In this document: piece by piece, positions 16,498-24,884 of the stretch
Layout: each line of letters begins with the position of its first letter
Numbering within the stretch: the first letter of the stretch is position 1
Assembly (NCBI GenBank): GCA_017509895.1
Contig: JAFWOH010000005.1
Coordinates: 1 to 37,309, forward strand
Source: Candidatus Saccharimonadota bacterium
GTDB lineage: Bacteria; Patescibacteriota; Saccharimonadia; Saccharimonadales; Saccharimonadaceae
Direction: 5' to 3'
Length of the DNA stretch: 37,309 nucleotides
Program-made: the position numbers and the translations under genes
Notes under the pieces: model-generated
The model's input: only the letters and a program-made list of their open reading frames with translations
Told to the model about the DNA's origin: nothing
The model's database searches: none

Positions 16498-17506
16498 TTT
16501 CTTCCTTTTCGATTTTATCGATGGCGGTGATAGTCTCATGGACGGCCTCATCATAGGTTAAATCATAGGTGCGGAAGCCAGCGGCATATTGATGGCCGCC
16601 ACCACCAAAGAAGGCGGCAATTTTCTCGGCGATGGGCTTTGAGGTGCGGATTTTCCCGGTAATCTTCCCGTCTGGATAAGTCTTGAAACAAATTGCGACC
16701 TCTACACCCTCGACGAGGCGGAGCTCTTCTAAAATAAGTACGCTGGGATTATATTCATCGGAATACGCATGGATTTCTTCCCAAGGAATATGGACGGTGG
16801 CGAGGCGGCCATCCAAAAAGTATTCAACTTTTTTAATCAAATCGGCCTTATAGCTCAAAATGCGCTGAGACTTTTTCATGAAATCGCGGCGGTGCTCCTC
16901 AAACTCAGCGATGTTAACACCGTAGTCCAAGAGGTCGGCGATAATGCGGTATAATTCCGAAGTAGTGGAGGCGGAGGTGAGGCCGAGAGTATCAGAAAGA
17001 ATGCCGGCGATTAAATATCTAGCAATAATCTTAAAGCGGGGTTTATCGTCTTCTGAGACATCTTCTGGACTTGGCATCAGCCCCTGTTCTCTTGCGACAA
17101 AATAGATTAGTTCACAGCAGGCCGGAAGTTCCTGAACCAGTCCCTGATGACTAAACTCCAAATCGTCTTCGGTCTCGTGATGGTCTAAAACAAAAACCGG
17201 TTTATCAATCAAGCATTTGCGAATGGCTGGGTCGTCTAATAATTTTGAAAGTAAAATGGTGGCGGCGGTATCAACGATAATATAACCATCCGCGTCATAG
17301 TCAAAATCAAGGCTGACTCTAGACCAATCGTCTAGATAGCGAAGGTATTTTGGGACTTCTACCGGGCAATAAAGAGAAATTTCGTAATCATTCAATAAAT
17401 AATCTAATGCAAGGGCGGAGCCTAAAGAATCGCCGTCTGGATTTTCCGCTTGAATAATACAGATTTTTTTCTTGCCTTCCAAAAATTCGGTAAAAGTGTT
17501 GTACAT
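16484..17506 (-). CDS. DHH/DHHA1 phosphoesterase (NrnA-like nanoRNase / pAp phosphatase)
   Basis: A 340-residue protein with DHH motifs NPDGDSLGSA (22-31), IIVDTAA (about 75-81) and VLDHHETEDD. The C-terminal DHHA1 substrate domain has FGGGGHQYAAGF. Family members degrade 2-5 nt RNAs or dephosphorylate pAp in a two-metal site. The first metal-ligand His, usually in H.NPDGD, is replaced (QAENPDGD), so metal binding may be altered. The start at 17506 is leaderless: TATAAT ends seven bases upstream. It overlaps cysS by 14 nt. NrnA rather than GdpP is inferred from size and the lack of membrane or GGDEF parts. Confidence 0.82.
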   Translation of the reverse strand: MYNTFTEFLEGKKKICIIQAENPDGDSLGSALALDYLLNDYEISLYCPVEVPKYLRYLDDWSRVSLDFDYDADGYIIVDTAATILLSKLLDDPAIRKCLIDKPVFVLDHHETEDDLEFSHQGLVQELPACCELIYFVAREQGLMPSPEDVSEDDKPRFKIIARYLIAGILSDTLGLTSASTTSELYRIIADLLDYGVNIAEFEEHRRDFMKKSQRILSYKADLIKKVEYFLDGRLATVHIPWEEIHAYSDEYNPSVLILEELRLVEGVEVAICFKTYPDGKITGKIRTSKPIAEKIAAFFGGGGHQYAAGFRTYDLTYDEAVHETITAIDKIEKEENETL

Positions 17507-17513
17507 ATATTAT

Positions 17514-17543
17514 ATTATACCTTAAAATAGGCAATTTAAGCAA
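17514..17543 (-). promoter_or_regulatory. Leaderless promoter of the nrnA-like gene
   Basis: Minus strand: TTGCTT (17543-17538), 18 bp, TATAAT (17519-17514), seven bases to the ATG at 17506. Confidence 0.6.
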
Positions 17544-17550
17544 GGGGTTT

Positions 17551-18720
17551 CTAGATGTCTACCTCGCCGATTAGCTTTTGCGAATCTGGCTCGGGGAGGG
17601 ACTCGACATCTTTTAGCTTGCGCTCGATTTGGCGGGAAGTCGTGGCGGCGGAATCGATTTTATTGGCGGATTCGATTAATTTCTTCTTGGTGGCATCGAG
17701 GAGATCGCCAAATTTGCCAAATTGAGTCTTGACGGCGCCGAGGACCTGCCAGACCTCGCTAGAGCGCTTTTCAATCGCGACGGTGCGGAAGCCCATCAAG
17801 AGGCCAGAGAGAGCAATCGGGAGGGTGGAGGGGCTGGCGATGGTGATGTTGTATTTTTGGCGGACTTCATCGGCGAGGCCGGGGATGCGGAGGATTTCTG
17901 CGTATAAACTCTCGGTCGGGACAAACATCATGGCGAAGGCGGTGGTCATCGGAGGCTCGACATACTTAGTATGTATCTTTTTAGCCTGCTCCTTGACATC
18001 GGTGCTTAAGGCTTTGCGATATTTTTCAATCTCGTCCTTATTGCCATTGTCATAGGCCGCGATGAGACGGCTGTAATTTTCGACCGGGAACTTTGAATCG
18101 ATGGGGAGATAGACGGTATTATCGTCCTTGCCGGGCATCTTGACGGCAAATTCGACGCGGTCGCTGCTGTTTTTCTTGGTGGCGATATTTTCCTCGTATT
18201 GATTGCTAGAAAGAATGTCGGAGATAATACTGCCAAGCTGGACCTCGCCATAGATACCGCGAGTCTTGACGCCCTCCATGACCTTTTTTAAATCGCCGAC
18301 GCCGGTGGCGAGATTTTTCATCTCGCCGAGACCCTCATAGACCTGGGTAAGCTGAGTAGAGATAGATTTGAAACTTTCGTTAAAACGCTTTTCGACACTA
18401 GACTTTAGTTTTTCATCGACGGTTTCATTAATCTCGCTTAGTTTTTTAGTGTTTTCGTCCTGAAGGGCCTTGACCCGAGTATCGACGGTCTTGCCGACGG
18501 CGACGAGATTCTCGGAAATTTCTTTACGGTTTTCGCGGAATTCAGCCTCGATTTTAGGGGCTAATTTTTCGGTGGCCGCCTCGATGCGAATCATGCGCTC
18601 GTCTAACTTTTTAATATCAGCCTCGAGATTGTCATTGTTTTTATCGGCCGGTTTTTTAAATAATAAAATGCAGAGCAAAATTAAATTTAACGCTCCCAAA
18701 ATAATCATAATAATTTCCAT
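17551..18720 (-). CDS. rmuC: RmuC-family recombination-limiting protein
   Basis: A 389-residue protein with an N-terminal membrane helix (about 3-22), a long coiled coil (30-150), then the RmuC nuclease-like core. Core marks are TRGIYGEVQLGSI, VEFAVKMPG, the YLPIDSKFPVENY motif, AFAMMFVPTESLYAEI and a closing coiled coil. RmuC limits recombination at inverted repeats in E. coli, which is suggestive given the many palindromes in this genome, though that link is speculative. The promoter sits in the recR stop region: TTGCCG, 17 bp, TATACT, six bases, ATG, with no ribosome site. It is 12 bp downstream of recR. Confidence 0.9.
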   Translation of the reverse strand: MEIIMIILGALNLILLCILLFKKPADKNNDNLEADIKKLDERMIRIEAATEKLAPKIEAEFRENRKEISENLVAVGKTVDTRVKALQDENTKKLSEINETVDEKLKSSVEKRFNESFKSISTQLTQVYEGLGEMKNLATGVGDLKKVMEGVKTRGIYGEVQLGSIISDILSSNQYEENIATKKNSSDRVEFAVKMPGKDDNTVYLPIDSKFPVENYSRLIAAYDNGNKDEIEKYRKALSTDVKEQAKKIHTKYVEPPMTTAFAMMFVPTESLYAEILRIPGLADEVRQKYNITIASPSTLPIALSGLLMGFRTVAIEKRSSEVWQVLGAVKTQFGKFGDLLDATKKKLIESANKIDSAATTSRQIERKLKDVESLPEPDSQKLIGEVDI

Positions 18721-18726
18721 AAATCT

Positions 18727-18755
18727 AGTATACTATAATTCGGTGCGGCCGGCAA
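18727..18755 (-). promoter_or_regulatory. Leaderless promoter of rmuC
   Basis: Minus strand: TTGCCG (18755-18750), 17 bp, TATACT (18732-18727), six bases to the ATG at 18720. The recR stop lies in the spacer. Confidence 0.6.
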
Positions 18756-19338
18756 GAGCGGCGGAGAGGGTGATTTGATCGGCGTAGCTTAAATCTACTC
18801 CGAGCGGGAGACCACGAGCGAGACGAGTGATTTTTAGCTCTGGATACTTTTCGCCAAGCAATTTCTGGAGGAGGAGGGCGGTAGACTCGCCTTCTACACT
18901 AGGGTTAGTAGCAATGATAACCTCTTTGACATTATCATCTTTGACGCGCTCGACTAGCTCTTTAATATGAAGGTCATCAGGAGAGATGCCGTCTATCGGG
19001 GAGACGGCGCCACCGAGGACATGATAGACCCCGGAAAAACTCTTGGTCTGTTCGATAGCATAAATATCAAGGGGTTCCTCGACGACGAGGATAGTAGATT
19101 TGTCACGCGTGGGGTCGGAATAAAGCGGAGAGATTTCTTCTGAAGCATCAATGAGGGCAAAAGTCTTTGGACAGGATTTGACTCTCTCATGGAGATTTTC
19201 GAGGGACTCGGAAATGGTAGTCGCGAGTTTTTTATCGCTACGAAAAAGATAGTAAGCATAGCGCTCTGCCGTACGCGGGCCGACACCCGGAAGTAAACCG
19301 AGCGCATCAATAGCTTCTTGAAGGGCGGGAGGGAGCAT
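18733..19338 (-). CDS. recR: Recombination mediator RecR, zinc finger degenerate
   Basis: A 201-residue RecR: helix-hairpin-helix LLPGVGPRTAERYA (15-28), Toprim domain from about 82 (ILVVEEPLDIYAIE), then the ITRLARGLPLGVDLSYAD C-terminus. It acts with RecO/RecF in loading RecA. The usual four-cysteine zinc finger before the Toprim domain keeps only Cys56 (SCPKTFALI); the other three positions are not Cys (EISPLYSDPTRD), so no zinc site can form. Its start and the ybaB stop share one base (TAATG), the classic ybaB-recR coupling. The family is certain; the effect of zinc loss is unknown. Confidence 0.95.
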   Translation of the reverse strand: MLPPALQEAIDALGLLPGVGPRTAERYAYYLFRSDKKLATTISESLENLHERVKSCPKTFALIDASEEISPLYSDPTRDKSTILVVEEPLDIYAIEQTKSFSGVYHVLGGAVSPIDGISPDDLHIKELVERVKDDNVKEVIIATNPSVEGESTALLLQKLLGEKYPELKITRLARGLPLGVDLSYADQITLSAALAGRTEL

Positions 19339-19634
19339 TACATCCCAAAGTTCCCGAGCTGGGACATTAGAGGCTTCATTTTATCGGTCGCGATTTCCTG
19401 TGCCTTGGCATAACCGTCGCGGAAACAGTTTTCAATCCAACGCTCTAGTTCATGAATATCGTCAAAATCAATCTTCTCTGGATCCAAAGTCACTTTTTTG
19501 ACTTTTAATTCCCCGTTAATCTGGACGACGACGGCGCCGTCTCCGGCCTCGACCTCAACAATCTCGTTTTTAAGGTCTTTCTGTGCCTTTCTTAATTGGT
19601 TTAGCATTTTCATTTGGTCCATAGTCTGGCCCAT
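19338..19634 (-). CDS. ybaB: YbaB/EbfC nucleoid-associated protein
   Basis: A 98-residue protein with the family pattern: N-terminal helix (MGQTMDQMKMLNQLRKAQKD), beta strands VVVQINGELKVKKVTLDPEK, and a helix ending in MKPLMSQLGNFGM. The homologue is a dimeric DNA-binding 'tweezer'. It precedes recR as in most bacteria, but the usual dnaX partner lies 2.8 kb upstream, separated by dnaB and a glycosyltransferase. AAGGAG lies seven bases before the ATG. Confidence 0.92.
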   Translation of the reverse strand: MGQTMDQMKMLNQLRKAQKDLKNEIVEVEAGDGAVVVQINGELKVKKVTLDPEKIDFDDIHELERWIENCFRDGYAKAQEIATDKMKPLMSQLGNFGM

Positions 19635-19672
19635 ATCACACTCCTTATTAGTTTAGATTTATTATATCACGA

Positions 19673-21100
19673 CTATTTGTAGATGTAAATTCGGTCTGAA
19701 TTCATGGACTCGCCAGAGGTGATGATGCGGTATAACTTTCTATCCTTGGCGGCGGCCTCGAGACGGCCAAGAGTGGCGACGGTGCCGGAGATGCCTTCTA
19801 GGGAGCTAGTGACTTTAAAGGAAGTTTTTTCCTCGAGAATTTTATAGAAATTATGTTCTAAAGTGTCTTTCGGAATAAGCAGAGTAGTGTTTTCGTCGAG
19901 ATTTTGATAAATTAGACCGAGATCATTTTTAAACTCGGTGGCGACGGTGAGATTATAACGATAGCCAAAGACATAATATTCGAGGCTGCTGACTAAAATG
20001 ATGCCGATGAAGGTGGCAATCGGGATGAAGCCGGCGACGCGGGCATAGGGATTTTCCGGGAAGAGACCATACCATTTTTCGAGAATGTAGCGGATGCCAT
20101 GAGAAGTCAAGATGGCGAGTGGGAGGATGATGAGAACGGCAGATTCTGGGGCGAGGCCGGAGATGAAAATCGTGAAGAGGATGAGCATGGTGGCGATAGA
20201 ATTGCGCGAGGCAAAAAAGCCTTTGGCCGTGCTGATGAGGCCGGTGATGGCGACGCTGAGTGAGGCGACACCAATCATCGGGGAGAGCATGGTGGACTCG
20301 GCATTGCCAGCCCAAGAGAAAAATGGCAAGAAGGCGGATTTGACATTTTCAAAGAAATTGAAATTATCGGTCCAGAGGAGCGTGCGGGCGGTATTCGGGA
20401 AGCGGAGAAAACTGATGACAAGGAAGGCGACAGAAAGGACGCTTAAAATTACTACGGCAATAAAAGGCTTTCTCGGTAGACTTTTAATGGTGAAGCGGAG
20501 ATGAGGTTGGGCAAGGACATAGAAGAAGATGAAGCCGGCGAGATAGATAAGATGGGGCGTAAAGATAGCAAAAAGCAAAAAGAAAGCAAAGAGAAAACAA
20601 TAAGAGATTTTAGGCTTTTTCTCACCCTGAATTTTAGAGCCGAGCCAGAGGAGGAGAGTAGGCCAAAAGACGAGCATGATGAGTGGAGTGCCGGAGCCGG
20701 CGATAAAGAGGAACGGGACAGAGAGAACGGTCATGATGCTGGCTAGGCAGGCGACATTGTTTTTAAACCAGCGGTTTAGGAGGAGGATGAGGAGGAGGCC
20801 GAGGATGACACCGAGGATAATACTAGGAAGTTTGATTGAATAGGCATTGAGACCAAAGACGGAGATGCTGAGTTTTTGAAGGGCGTGATATGGCAAATCG
20901 ATAAAATTACCATGAGTAATAGAATCGATAGAAAGCTCATTAGAAGTGACGGCAGAGGCCATTTCATCCTCGGAGAGACCAGCGGGGCTGACCAGAGGCA
21001 TAGTAAAAAGCAGAGTCAAAAAAGCCAAAGTGAGCAGAGTATAACCAATAATAAAACGGTGTTTATAGAGAAAAAGTTTTGAGATGACAATCTTTTTCAT
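19673..21100 (-). CDS. GT-C (ArnT/PMT-like) membrane glycosyltransferase
   Basis: A 475-residue polytopic protein with about 10-11 membrane helices. The first outside loop carries GLSEDEMASA, which matches the catalytic acidic DE motif of GT-C enzymes. It is followed by NFIDLPYHALQKLSISVFG and SIKLPSIILGV, which match the family's PPLYY...FG...RLPS segment. The soluble C-terminal part (about 395-475) has TTLLIPKDTLEHNFYKIL. It probably moves a sugar from a lipid-phosphate donor to an envelope acceptor; the sugar is not predictable. The promoter is a near-consensus TTGATA-17-TATAAT inside the end of dnaB, placed for a leaderless mRNA at ATG 21100. Confidence 0.78.
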   Translation of the reverse strand: MKKIVISKLFLYKHRFIIGYTLLTLAFLTLLFTMPLVSPAGLSEDEMASAVTSNELSIDSITHGNFIDLPYHALQKLSISVFGLNAYSIKLPSIILGVILGLLLILLLNRWFKNNVACLASIMTVLSVPFLFIAGSGTPLIMLVFWPTLLLWLGSKIQGEKKPKISYCFLFAFFLLFAIFTPHLIYLAGFIFFYVLAQPHLRFTIKSLPRKPFIAVVILSVLSVAFLVISFLRFPNTARTLLWTDNFNFFENVKSAFLPFFSWAGNAESTMLSPMIGVASLSVAITGLISTAKGFFASRNSIATMLILFTIFISGLAPESAVLIILPLAILTSHGIRYILEKWYGLFPENPYARVAGFIPIATFIGIILVSSLEYYVFGYRYNLTVATEFKNDLGLIYQNLDENTTLLIPKDTLEHNFYKILEEKTSFKVTSSLEGISGTVATLGRLEAAAKDRKLYRIITSGESMNSDRIYIYK

Positions 21101-21106
21101 GTAGTA

Positions 21107-21135
21107 ATTATATATTTATTCGCGAGTTTTATCAA
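21107..21135 (-). promoter_or_regulatory. Leaderless promoter of the glycosyltransferase gene
   Basis: Minus strand: TTGATA (21135-21130), 17 bp, TATAAT (21112-21107), six bases to the ATG at 21100. It overlaps the last codons of dnaB. Confidence 0.7.
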
Positions 21136-22474
21136 GCGACATAAAACGGTTATGGTCTTTATCGAAGTAAAAATCAACGCGGCCGGTCGGGCCCTGACGG
21201 TGTTTTTCGATGAGGAGCTGGGTGATATTGGTTTCTTCGTAATCATCATCATTTTGGTGATAATAATCAGGACGATGAATGAACATGACAACATCGGCAT
21301 CTTGCTCGATAGAGCCGGAATCGCGGAGGTCAGAGAGAATTGGTTTTGGATCATCGCGGCCGGTGACATTACGGGAGAGCTGAGCAAGGGCAATGACTGG
21401 GATTTCGAGTTCGCGGGCGAGGGTTTTAAGGCCACGAGAGACCTCGGTGACCTCTTGGACGCGCTGGCCGGCATAGCGGTCGGTACCGTTTAAGAGCTGA
21501 AGATAATCAATAATGATAGCGCCGAGATTATAATCATGCGCGGCGCGACGGGCTTTATTTCTAAGTTCTAGAATGTTCATATTGCTGGTGTCATCAAAAA
21601 GAATGGGACAATCGTCAATCTCGCCGAGGGCATCAGAGATTTTAGTAAAATCATCGTCAGAGAGATTACCGGTGCGGATGTTCCAAGCGTTAACATTGGC
21701 AATCGCGGCAACCATGCGTTCGGTAATTTCGGTAGCAGCCATCTCCATGGTAAAAAAGAGAATATGTTTTTTGTTGATGGAGGCCATATTATAGACAAGG
21801 TTTTGGGCAAAGGTAGTTTTACCCATAGCCGGGCGGGCGCCGATGACGACGAGTGTTCCCTTTTGAAAGCCGGCGAGCTTTTTATCTAAATCTACAAAGC
21901 CGGTTTTAAGGCCCCGGAGAGCACCTTTGTTTCTATGTAACTCCTCAATGCGTTCAAAAGTTTGAACGAGGACGTCGGAGATGGCGACATAGTCTGTCTT
22001 GATGGCTTTATCAGAGACCTCAAAGAGAGTTTTTTCGGCCCGACCGAGGAGCTCGGTGATTTCGCCCTGAGTTTCATAGGCGCCTTTGACAATATCGGAG
22101 CCGGCCTGAATGAGGCGGCGGCGGGTAGAGGCTTCTGCGATTAAATCGGCGTAAGCCTCGGCGTGGGAGGCGGTGGGGACGAAATTAGTCAGCTCGGCGA
22201 GATAGGGGGCACCACCGACGGATTTTAAAGTTTTTTCACTTCTGAGCTCAGAGGTGAGAGTTTGGAGATCGATGGGGCGATGATTATTATAAAGCGAAGT
22301 CATGGCGGTATAGATTTTTTTATGCCGGTCTTCATAAAAATCAGTCGCCTTGACGCGTTCTAAAATATCTGGGAAAGCGGCATCAGAAATTAAAATCGCA
22401 CCGATTAAAGATTTTTCTGCCTCTATATCTTGGGGCGGGACACGACCGCTGCTAGAACGGGATGCTTCCTCCAT
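21116..22474 (-). CDS. dnaB: Replicative DNA helicase DnaB
   Basis: A 452-residue hexameric helicase. The N-terminal domain begins PPQDIEAEKSLIGAIL (14-29), and the RecA-like C-domain begins around 195 (GFVDLDKKLAGFQKG). Walker A is GARPAMGKTT (about 222-231), Walker B IIIDYLQLL, then the VSRGLKTLARELEIPVIALAQLSR and SGSIEQDADVVMFIHR segments. No intein is present. It overlaps the dnaX 3' end by 23 nt, so the pair is co-transcribed and replication-linked. The start at 22474 is preceded by GAGG at about ten bases within dnaX. DnaC or DciA loader is not in the window. Confidence 0.97.
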   Translation of the reverse strand: MEEASRSSSGRVPPQDIEAEKSLIGAILISDAAFPDILERVKATDFYEDRHKKIYTAMTSLYNNHRPIDLQTLTSELRSEKTLKSVGGAPYLAELTNFVPTASHAEAYADLIAEASTRRRLIQAGSDIVKGAYETQGEITELLGRAEKTLFEVSDKAIKTDYVAISDVLVQTFERIEELHRNKGALRGLKTGFVDLDKKLAGFQKGTLVVIGARPAMGKTTFAQNLVYNMASINKKHILFFTMEMAATEITERMVAAIANVNAWNIRTGNLSDDDFTKISDALGEIDDCPILFDDTSNMNILELRNKARRAAHDYNLGAIIIDYLQLLNGTDRYAGQRVQEVTEVSRGLKTLARELEIPVIALAQLSRNVTGRDDPKPILSDLRDSGSIEQDADVVMFIHRPDYYHQNDDDYEETNITQLLIEKHRQGPTGRVDFYFDKDHNRFMSLDKTRE

Positions 22475-23870
22475 CTTTTGACTTGACCTCCATTACTTTC
22501 CCTCCCATTATATCAGAAATTTTGGAAATTTGGGGGTCTTTTTCAGAAAATTTTTGGTCGTTTGGGTCTAAGATTTGGAGGCTGTAGCCTTCTGGTAGGG
22601 CTTCCTTTAAGAGCTCGGCATTATTCTTAGAAGATAAGATGGTTTTATAGATGACTTTTTCAGGGATGAGGGAGAGTATGTTATCTTTGATGATTGGGGT
22701 GGTGCGATTAAGGATGTCGGCAAGAGAGGGGCTTTTCTTTTGGATGGCGCTGAAGTAGGTTTGCCAATCTAAAGCACTTGGGCTCAAAGTCGAAGGATTT
22801 TCTGAACGGGAGATTTCTCGCCCTTGAGAATCACAAAGCTCGGGCGGAGCCTCGCTGGAATCAGTTTTAGACTCGGGCCCGCGAGTGTTAGTGATTTTCT
22901 GGGGAGAAACCTCTTTATTGTTTAGAAAACCCTTCGGACTTTGAGCCTCGTTATTCACAAAGGCGAGTAAAAGCTTTGCTTCGGGGAAGGGGGCGGAGAC
23001 GGAGGTGAGGTGGTTTAGGAGCGGGAGGAGATCCGGGGCGGGGGCCTCGATGATTCTCTCAATGATTTCTTCGGCGATGATTTCGGGACGGACACCAGAG
23101 TTTAAGAGAGCTTTTAGGCGGGCGGAGATTTCGGCGAGGTCTTGACTACGATAGGCCTCGAGAAGCTCCGTGATTTTAGACTGTTCTGGCAGGCCGAGGC
23201 TGTCTATAATAAGCTCAGCGGTGATTTTGTCATCTGTTAAGGTGGAAATTTGGTCAAGGAGAGAGATGCTATCTCTAAAAGAGCCGCCGCCGCGGCGGAC
23301 GATAATATCCAATGCATCAGCATCAATTTTGAGTTTTTCCTTTTCGGCGATTTTTGCTAGATGTTTAGTCATGATTTCTGGGCTGACAAGCTGAAATTCA
23401 AAAATCTGAGAGCGAGATTTGATAGTATCGGGGACTTTATAACTGTCTGTGGTGGCCATGATAAAAACAACATGAGCCGGAGGCTCTTCGAGGGTTTTGA
23501 GAAGCGCATTAAAAGCAGATTTAGAAAGCATATGGACTTCGTCAATAATATAGACTTTATATTTCCCTTCTGTGGGCGCGATAAGGGCGCGCTCTCTTAG
23601 TTCCCTAATGTTATCGACGCCGGTATTAGAAGCGGCGTCAATTTCTAGGATGTCGGGGTAAAAATCTTCAAGCTCGTATTTGAAACTATTGATTTCATGG
23701 GCGAAAATTCGGGCGACCGAAGTCTTGCCGCAGCCGCGCGGACCGACAAAAAGATAGGCATGGGAAAACTTGCCGGCCTTTAGGCTCCTCTCAAGATTTT
23801 TGGTGACCTGTTCCTGCCCAACTACTTCAGAAAGTTTAGTTGGGCGGTACTTCCTGTATAATGCCTTCAT
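22452..23870 (-). CDS. dnaX: DNA polymerase III gamma/tau subunit, zinc module missing
   Basis: A 472-residue clamp-loader ATPase. Walker A is GPRGCGKT (43-50), EIDAASNTGVDNIRELRE follows, Walker B is IIDEVH (108-113), then NALLKTLEEPP and TIKSRSQIFEF. Bacterial DnaX normally has a four-Cys zinc module between the Walker A helix and EIDAASN. Here that stretch is a short cysteine-free segment (HEINSFKYELEDFYPDI), and the SRC box reads SRS. A C-terminal variable part (about 300-472) may be a short tau-like domain. TATAAT ends 7 nt before the ATG with a TGG extension, so it is leaderless. With the delta'-like gene at 9441 it forms the clamp loader. Confidence 0.95.
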   Translation of the reverse strand: MKALYRKYRPTKLSEVVGQEQVTKNLERSLKAGKFSHAYLFVGPRGCGKTSVARIFAHEINSFKYELEDFYPDILEIDAASNTGVDNIRELRERALIAPTEGKYKVYIIDEVHMLSKSAFNALLKTLEEPPAHVVFIMATTDSYKVPDTIKSRSQIFEFQLVSPEIMTKHLAKIAEKEKLKIDADALDIIVRRGGGSFRDSISLLDQISTLTDDKITAELIIDSLGLPEQSKITELLEAYRSQDLAEISARLKALLNSGVRPEIIAEEIIERIIEAPAPDLLPLLNHLTSVSAPFPEAKLLLAFVNNEAQSPKGFLNNKEVSPQKITNTRGPESKTDSSEAPPELCDSQGREISRSENPSTLSPSALDWQTYFSAIQKKSPSLADILNRTTPIIKDNILSLIPEKVIYKTILSSKNNAELLKEALPEGYSLQILDPNDQKFSEKDPQISKISDIMGGKVMEVKSKDGGSIPF

Positions 23871-23877
23871 ATGTATT

Positions 23878-23883
23878 ATTATA
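23878..23883 (-). promoter_or_regulatory. Leaderless extended -10 of dnaX
   Basis: Minus strand TGG-TATAAT ending seven bases before the dnaX ATG at 23870. The upstream flank lies next to the family-1 palindrome copy E. Confidence 0.55.
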
Positions 23884-23889
23884 CCACTT

Positions 23890-23998
23890 CTCTTTGAGAA
23901 CTAAAATTCGCTAGATTAGTATTTTATCCGAGCGAAGCGCGCCTAATGGCGAACGAGCGAGGAAAAATGCTAAGATAGCGAATTTTAGACTCAAAGAG
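23890..23998 (+). repeat. Family-1 imperfect palindrome, copy E
   Basis: The longest copy. CTCTTTGAG then CTAAAATTCGCTAGATTAGT and TATTTT pair with AAAAATGCTAAGATAGC then GAATTTTAG and CTCAAAGAG. The only internal defects are the AGAT/AGAT tandem G.A, one G.T wobble and small bulges near the outer end. The tip is CGAGCGAAGCGCG..., shared with copy B. The outer 3' arm includes the stop codon of the gene at 23991. The plus strand folds better; the flanking genes are on minus. Confidence 0.8.
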
Positions 23999-24509
23999 CG
24001 GCTTCAACGGCAGCCCATGTCGCATCCTTATTCTTGGCAGGGATGACAACAGAGACCTGAGCGCCTTCTTTTAGGCGGAAATAAGTGACAGAGGCATAGA
24101 GGACGCGGTATTCTTTGCCGGCAACCTCGACGAAGTATTTATCATCGTGATGAGTAAGTGTACCGATGACAGTCTTTCTTTCTACCGGGCCAATCTGTTT
24201 ATAAAGGAGACGACCCTCCTTGGTGATAGTCAATTTCATGATATCGCCTTCGACAAGTTTTGACTTTGAGGCATAATTAGCCGGGACGGGATGATTCTTC
24301 CCTTCTTGATCAATCATAATCTCACCATCAAAGACACCTTCGATGATTTTTCCTTCTGGAGAAGATACGACGGTATCGCGAGGGGCGGTAATAGTAGAGC
24401 CATCGCCAAGCACCGAGATGAGTAGCTCGCGTGCGGCAGCTAAATTAGTCTCTGCCTCCTGTATTAGGGTTCTTAATCTCTTGATTTGTTTTTCTGGTAA
24501 TTCAGACAT
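23991..24509 (-). CDS. Conserved CPR-type hypothetical, coiled coil plus OB-like domain
   Basis: A 172-residue protein from the ATG at 24509 (MSELPEKQ); the longer open frame to 24614 has no support. Residues 1-35 are a charged helix (EKQIKRLRTLIQEAETNLAAARELL). Residues 65-172 are a beta-rich region with EGVFDGEIMIDQEG, HPVPANYASKSKLVEGD followed by IMKLTI, and EYRVLYASVTYFRLKEGA. I recall similar proteins annotated as hypotheticals in many Patescibacteria, but no function is known to me. The helix plus small beta domains resembles nucleic-acid or ribosome-associated factors. The last codons are part of the palindrome at 23890-23998. Function not assigned. Confidence 0.72.
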   Translation of the reverse strand: MSELPEKQIKRLRTLIQEAETNLAAARELLISVLGDGSTITAPRDTVVSSPEGKIIEGVFDGEIMIDQEGKNHPVPANYASKSKLVEGDIMKLTITKEGRLLYKQIGPVERKTVIGTLTHHDDKYFVEVAGKEYRVLYASVTYFRLKEGAQVSVVIPAKNKDATWAAVEAAL

Positions 24510-24649
24510 CCTCGCATCCTGTCTGTTAAAAATAATATTATCTTTATAATACACCAATGGTTTATTAGTGTCAAGACTTTTTTTCAAAAAGTCTTGGAGC
24601 GTCCCAAGGGGCAAACAAGACTTTTTGTGTCTATTTTGTGACTTTTATG

Positions 24650-24832
24650 AAAAAGTAGGCTAGTACCCCCTAGCGCGCTACTCGCCGCCTGCTACCGCCG
24701 AAAAATCACAATAAATAGCCCATCCTCAGAGCTCTTATGCGGGAATCTAGGGGGAGCTCTTCGGATGGGTATTTATTGTCATTTTTGCGGGGCGAGTAAC
24801 GCATTGCGCTAGGGGATACTAGCCTACTTTTT
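24650..24832. repeat. Family-2 long palindrome, copy 2
   Basis: It occupies half of the 375-bp gap between the 24509 gene start and the rlmH stop. Outer arms are AAAAAGTAGGCTAGTA and TACTAGCCTACTTTTT, then CCCTAGCGC with GCGCTAGGG. Core arms TACTCGCC/GGCGAGTA, AAAAATCACAATAAATA/TATTTATTGTCATTTTT and CCCATCC-TC-AGAGCTC/GAGCTCT-TC-GGATGGG match copy 1. A short direct copy of the outer arm (ACTAGCCTACTTTT) follows at 24836-24850. The rest of the gap is AT-rich, and I see nothing in it beyond a TATAAT-like box near 24540. Confidence 0.78.
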
Positions 24833-24884
24833 CACACTAGCCTACTTTTCCACATGAAATGTTGTAAAAAATGATAAATTAAGC

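Noticed and set aside
21116-22474. Intein in DnaB
   Set aside because: The Walker A region is continuous and the total length is normal.
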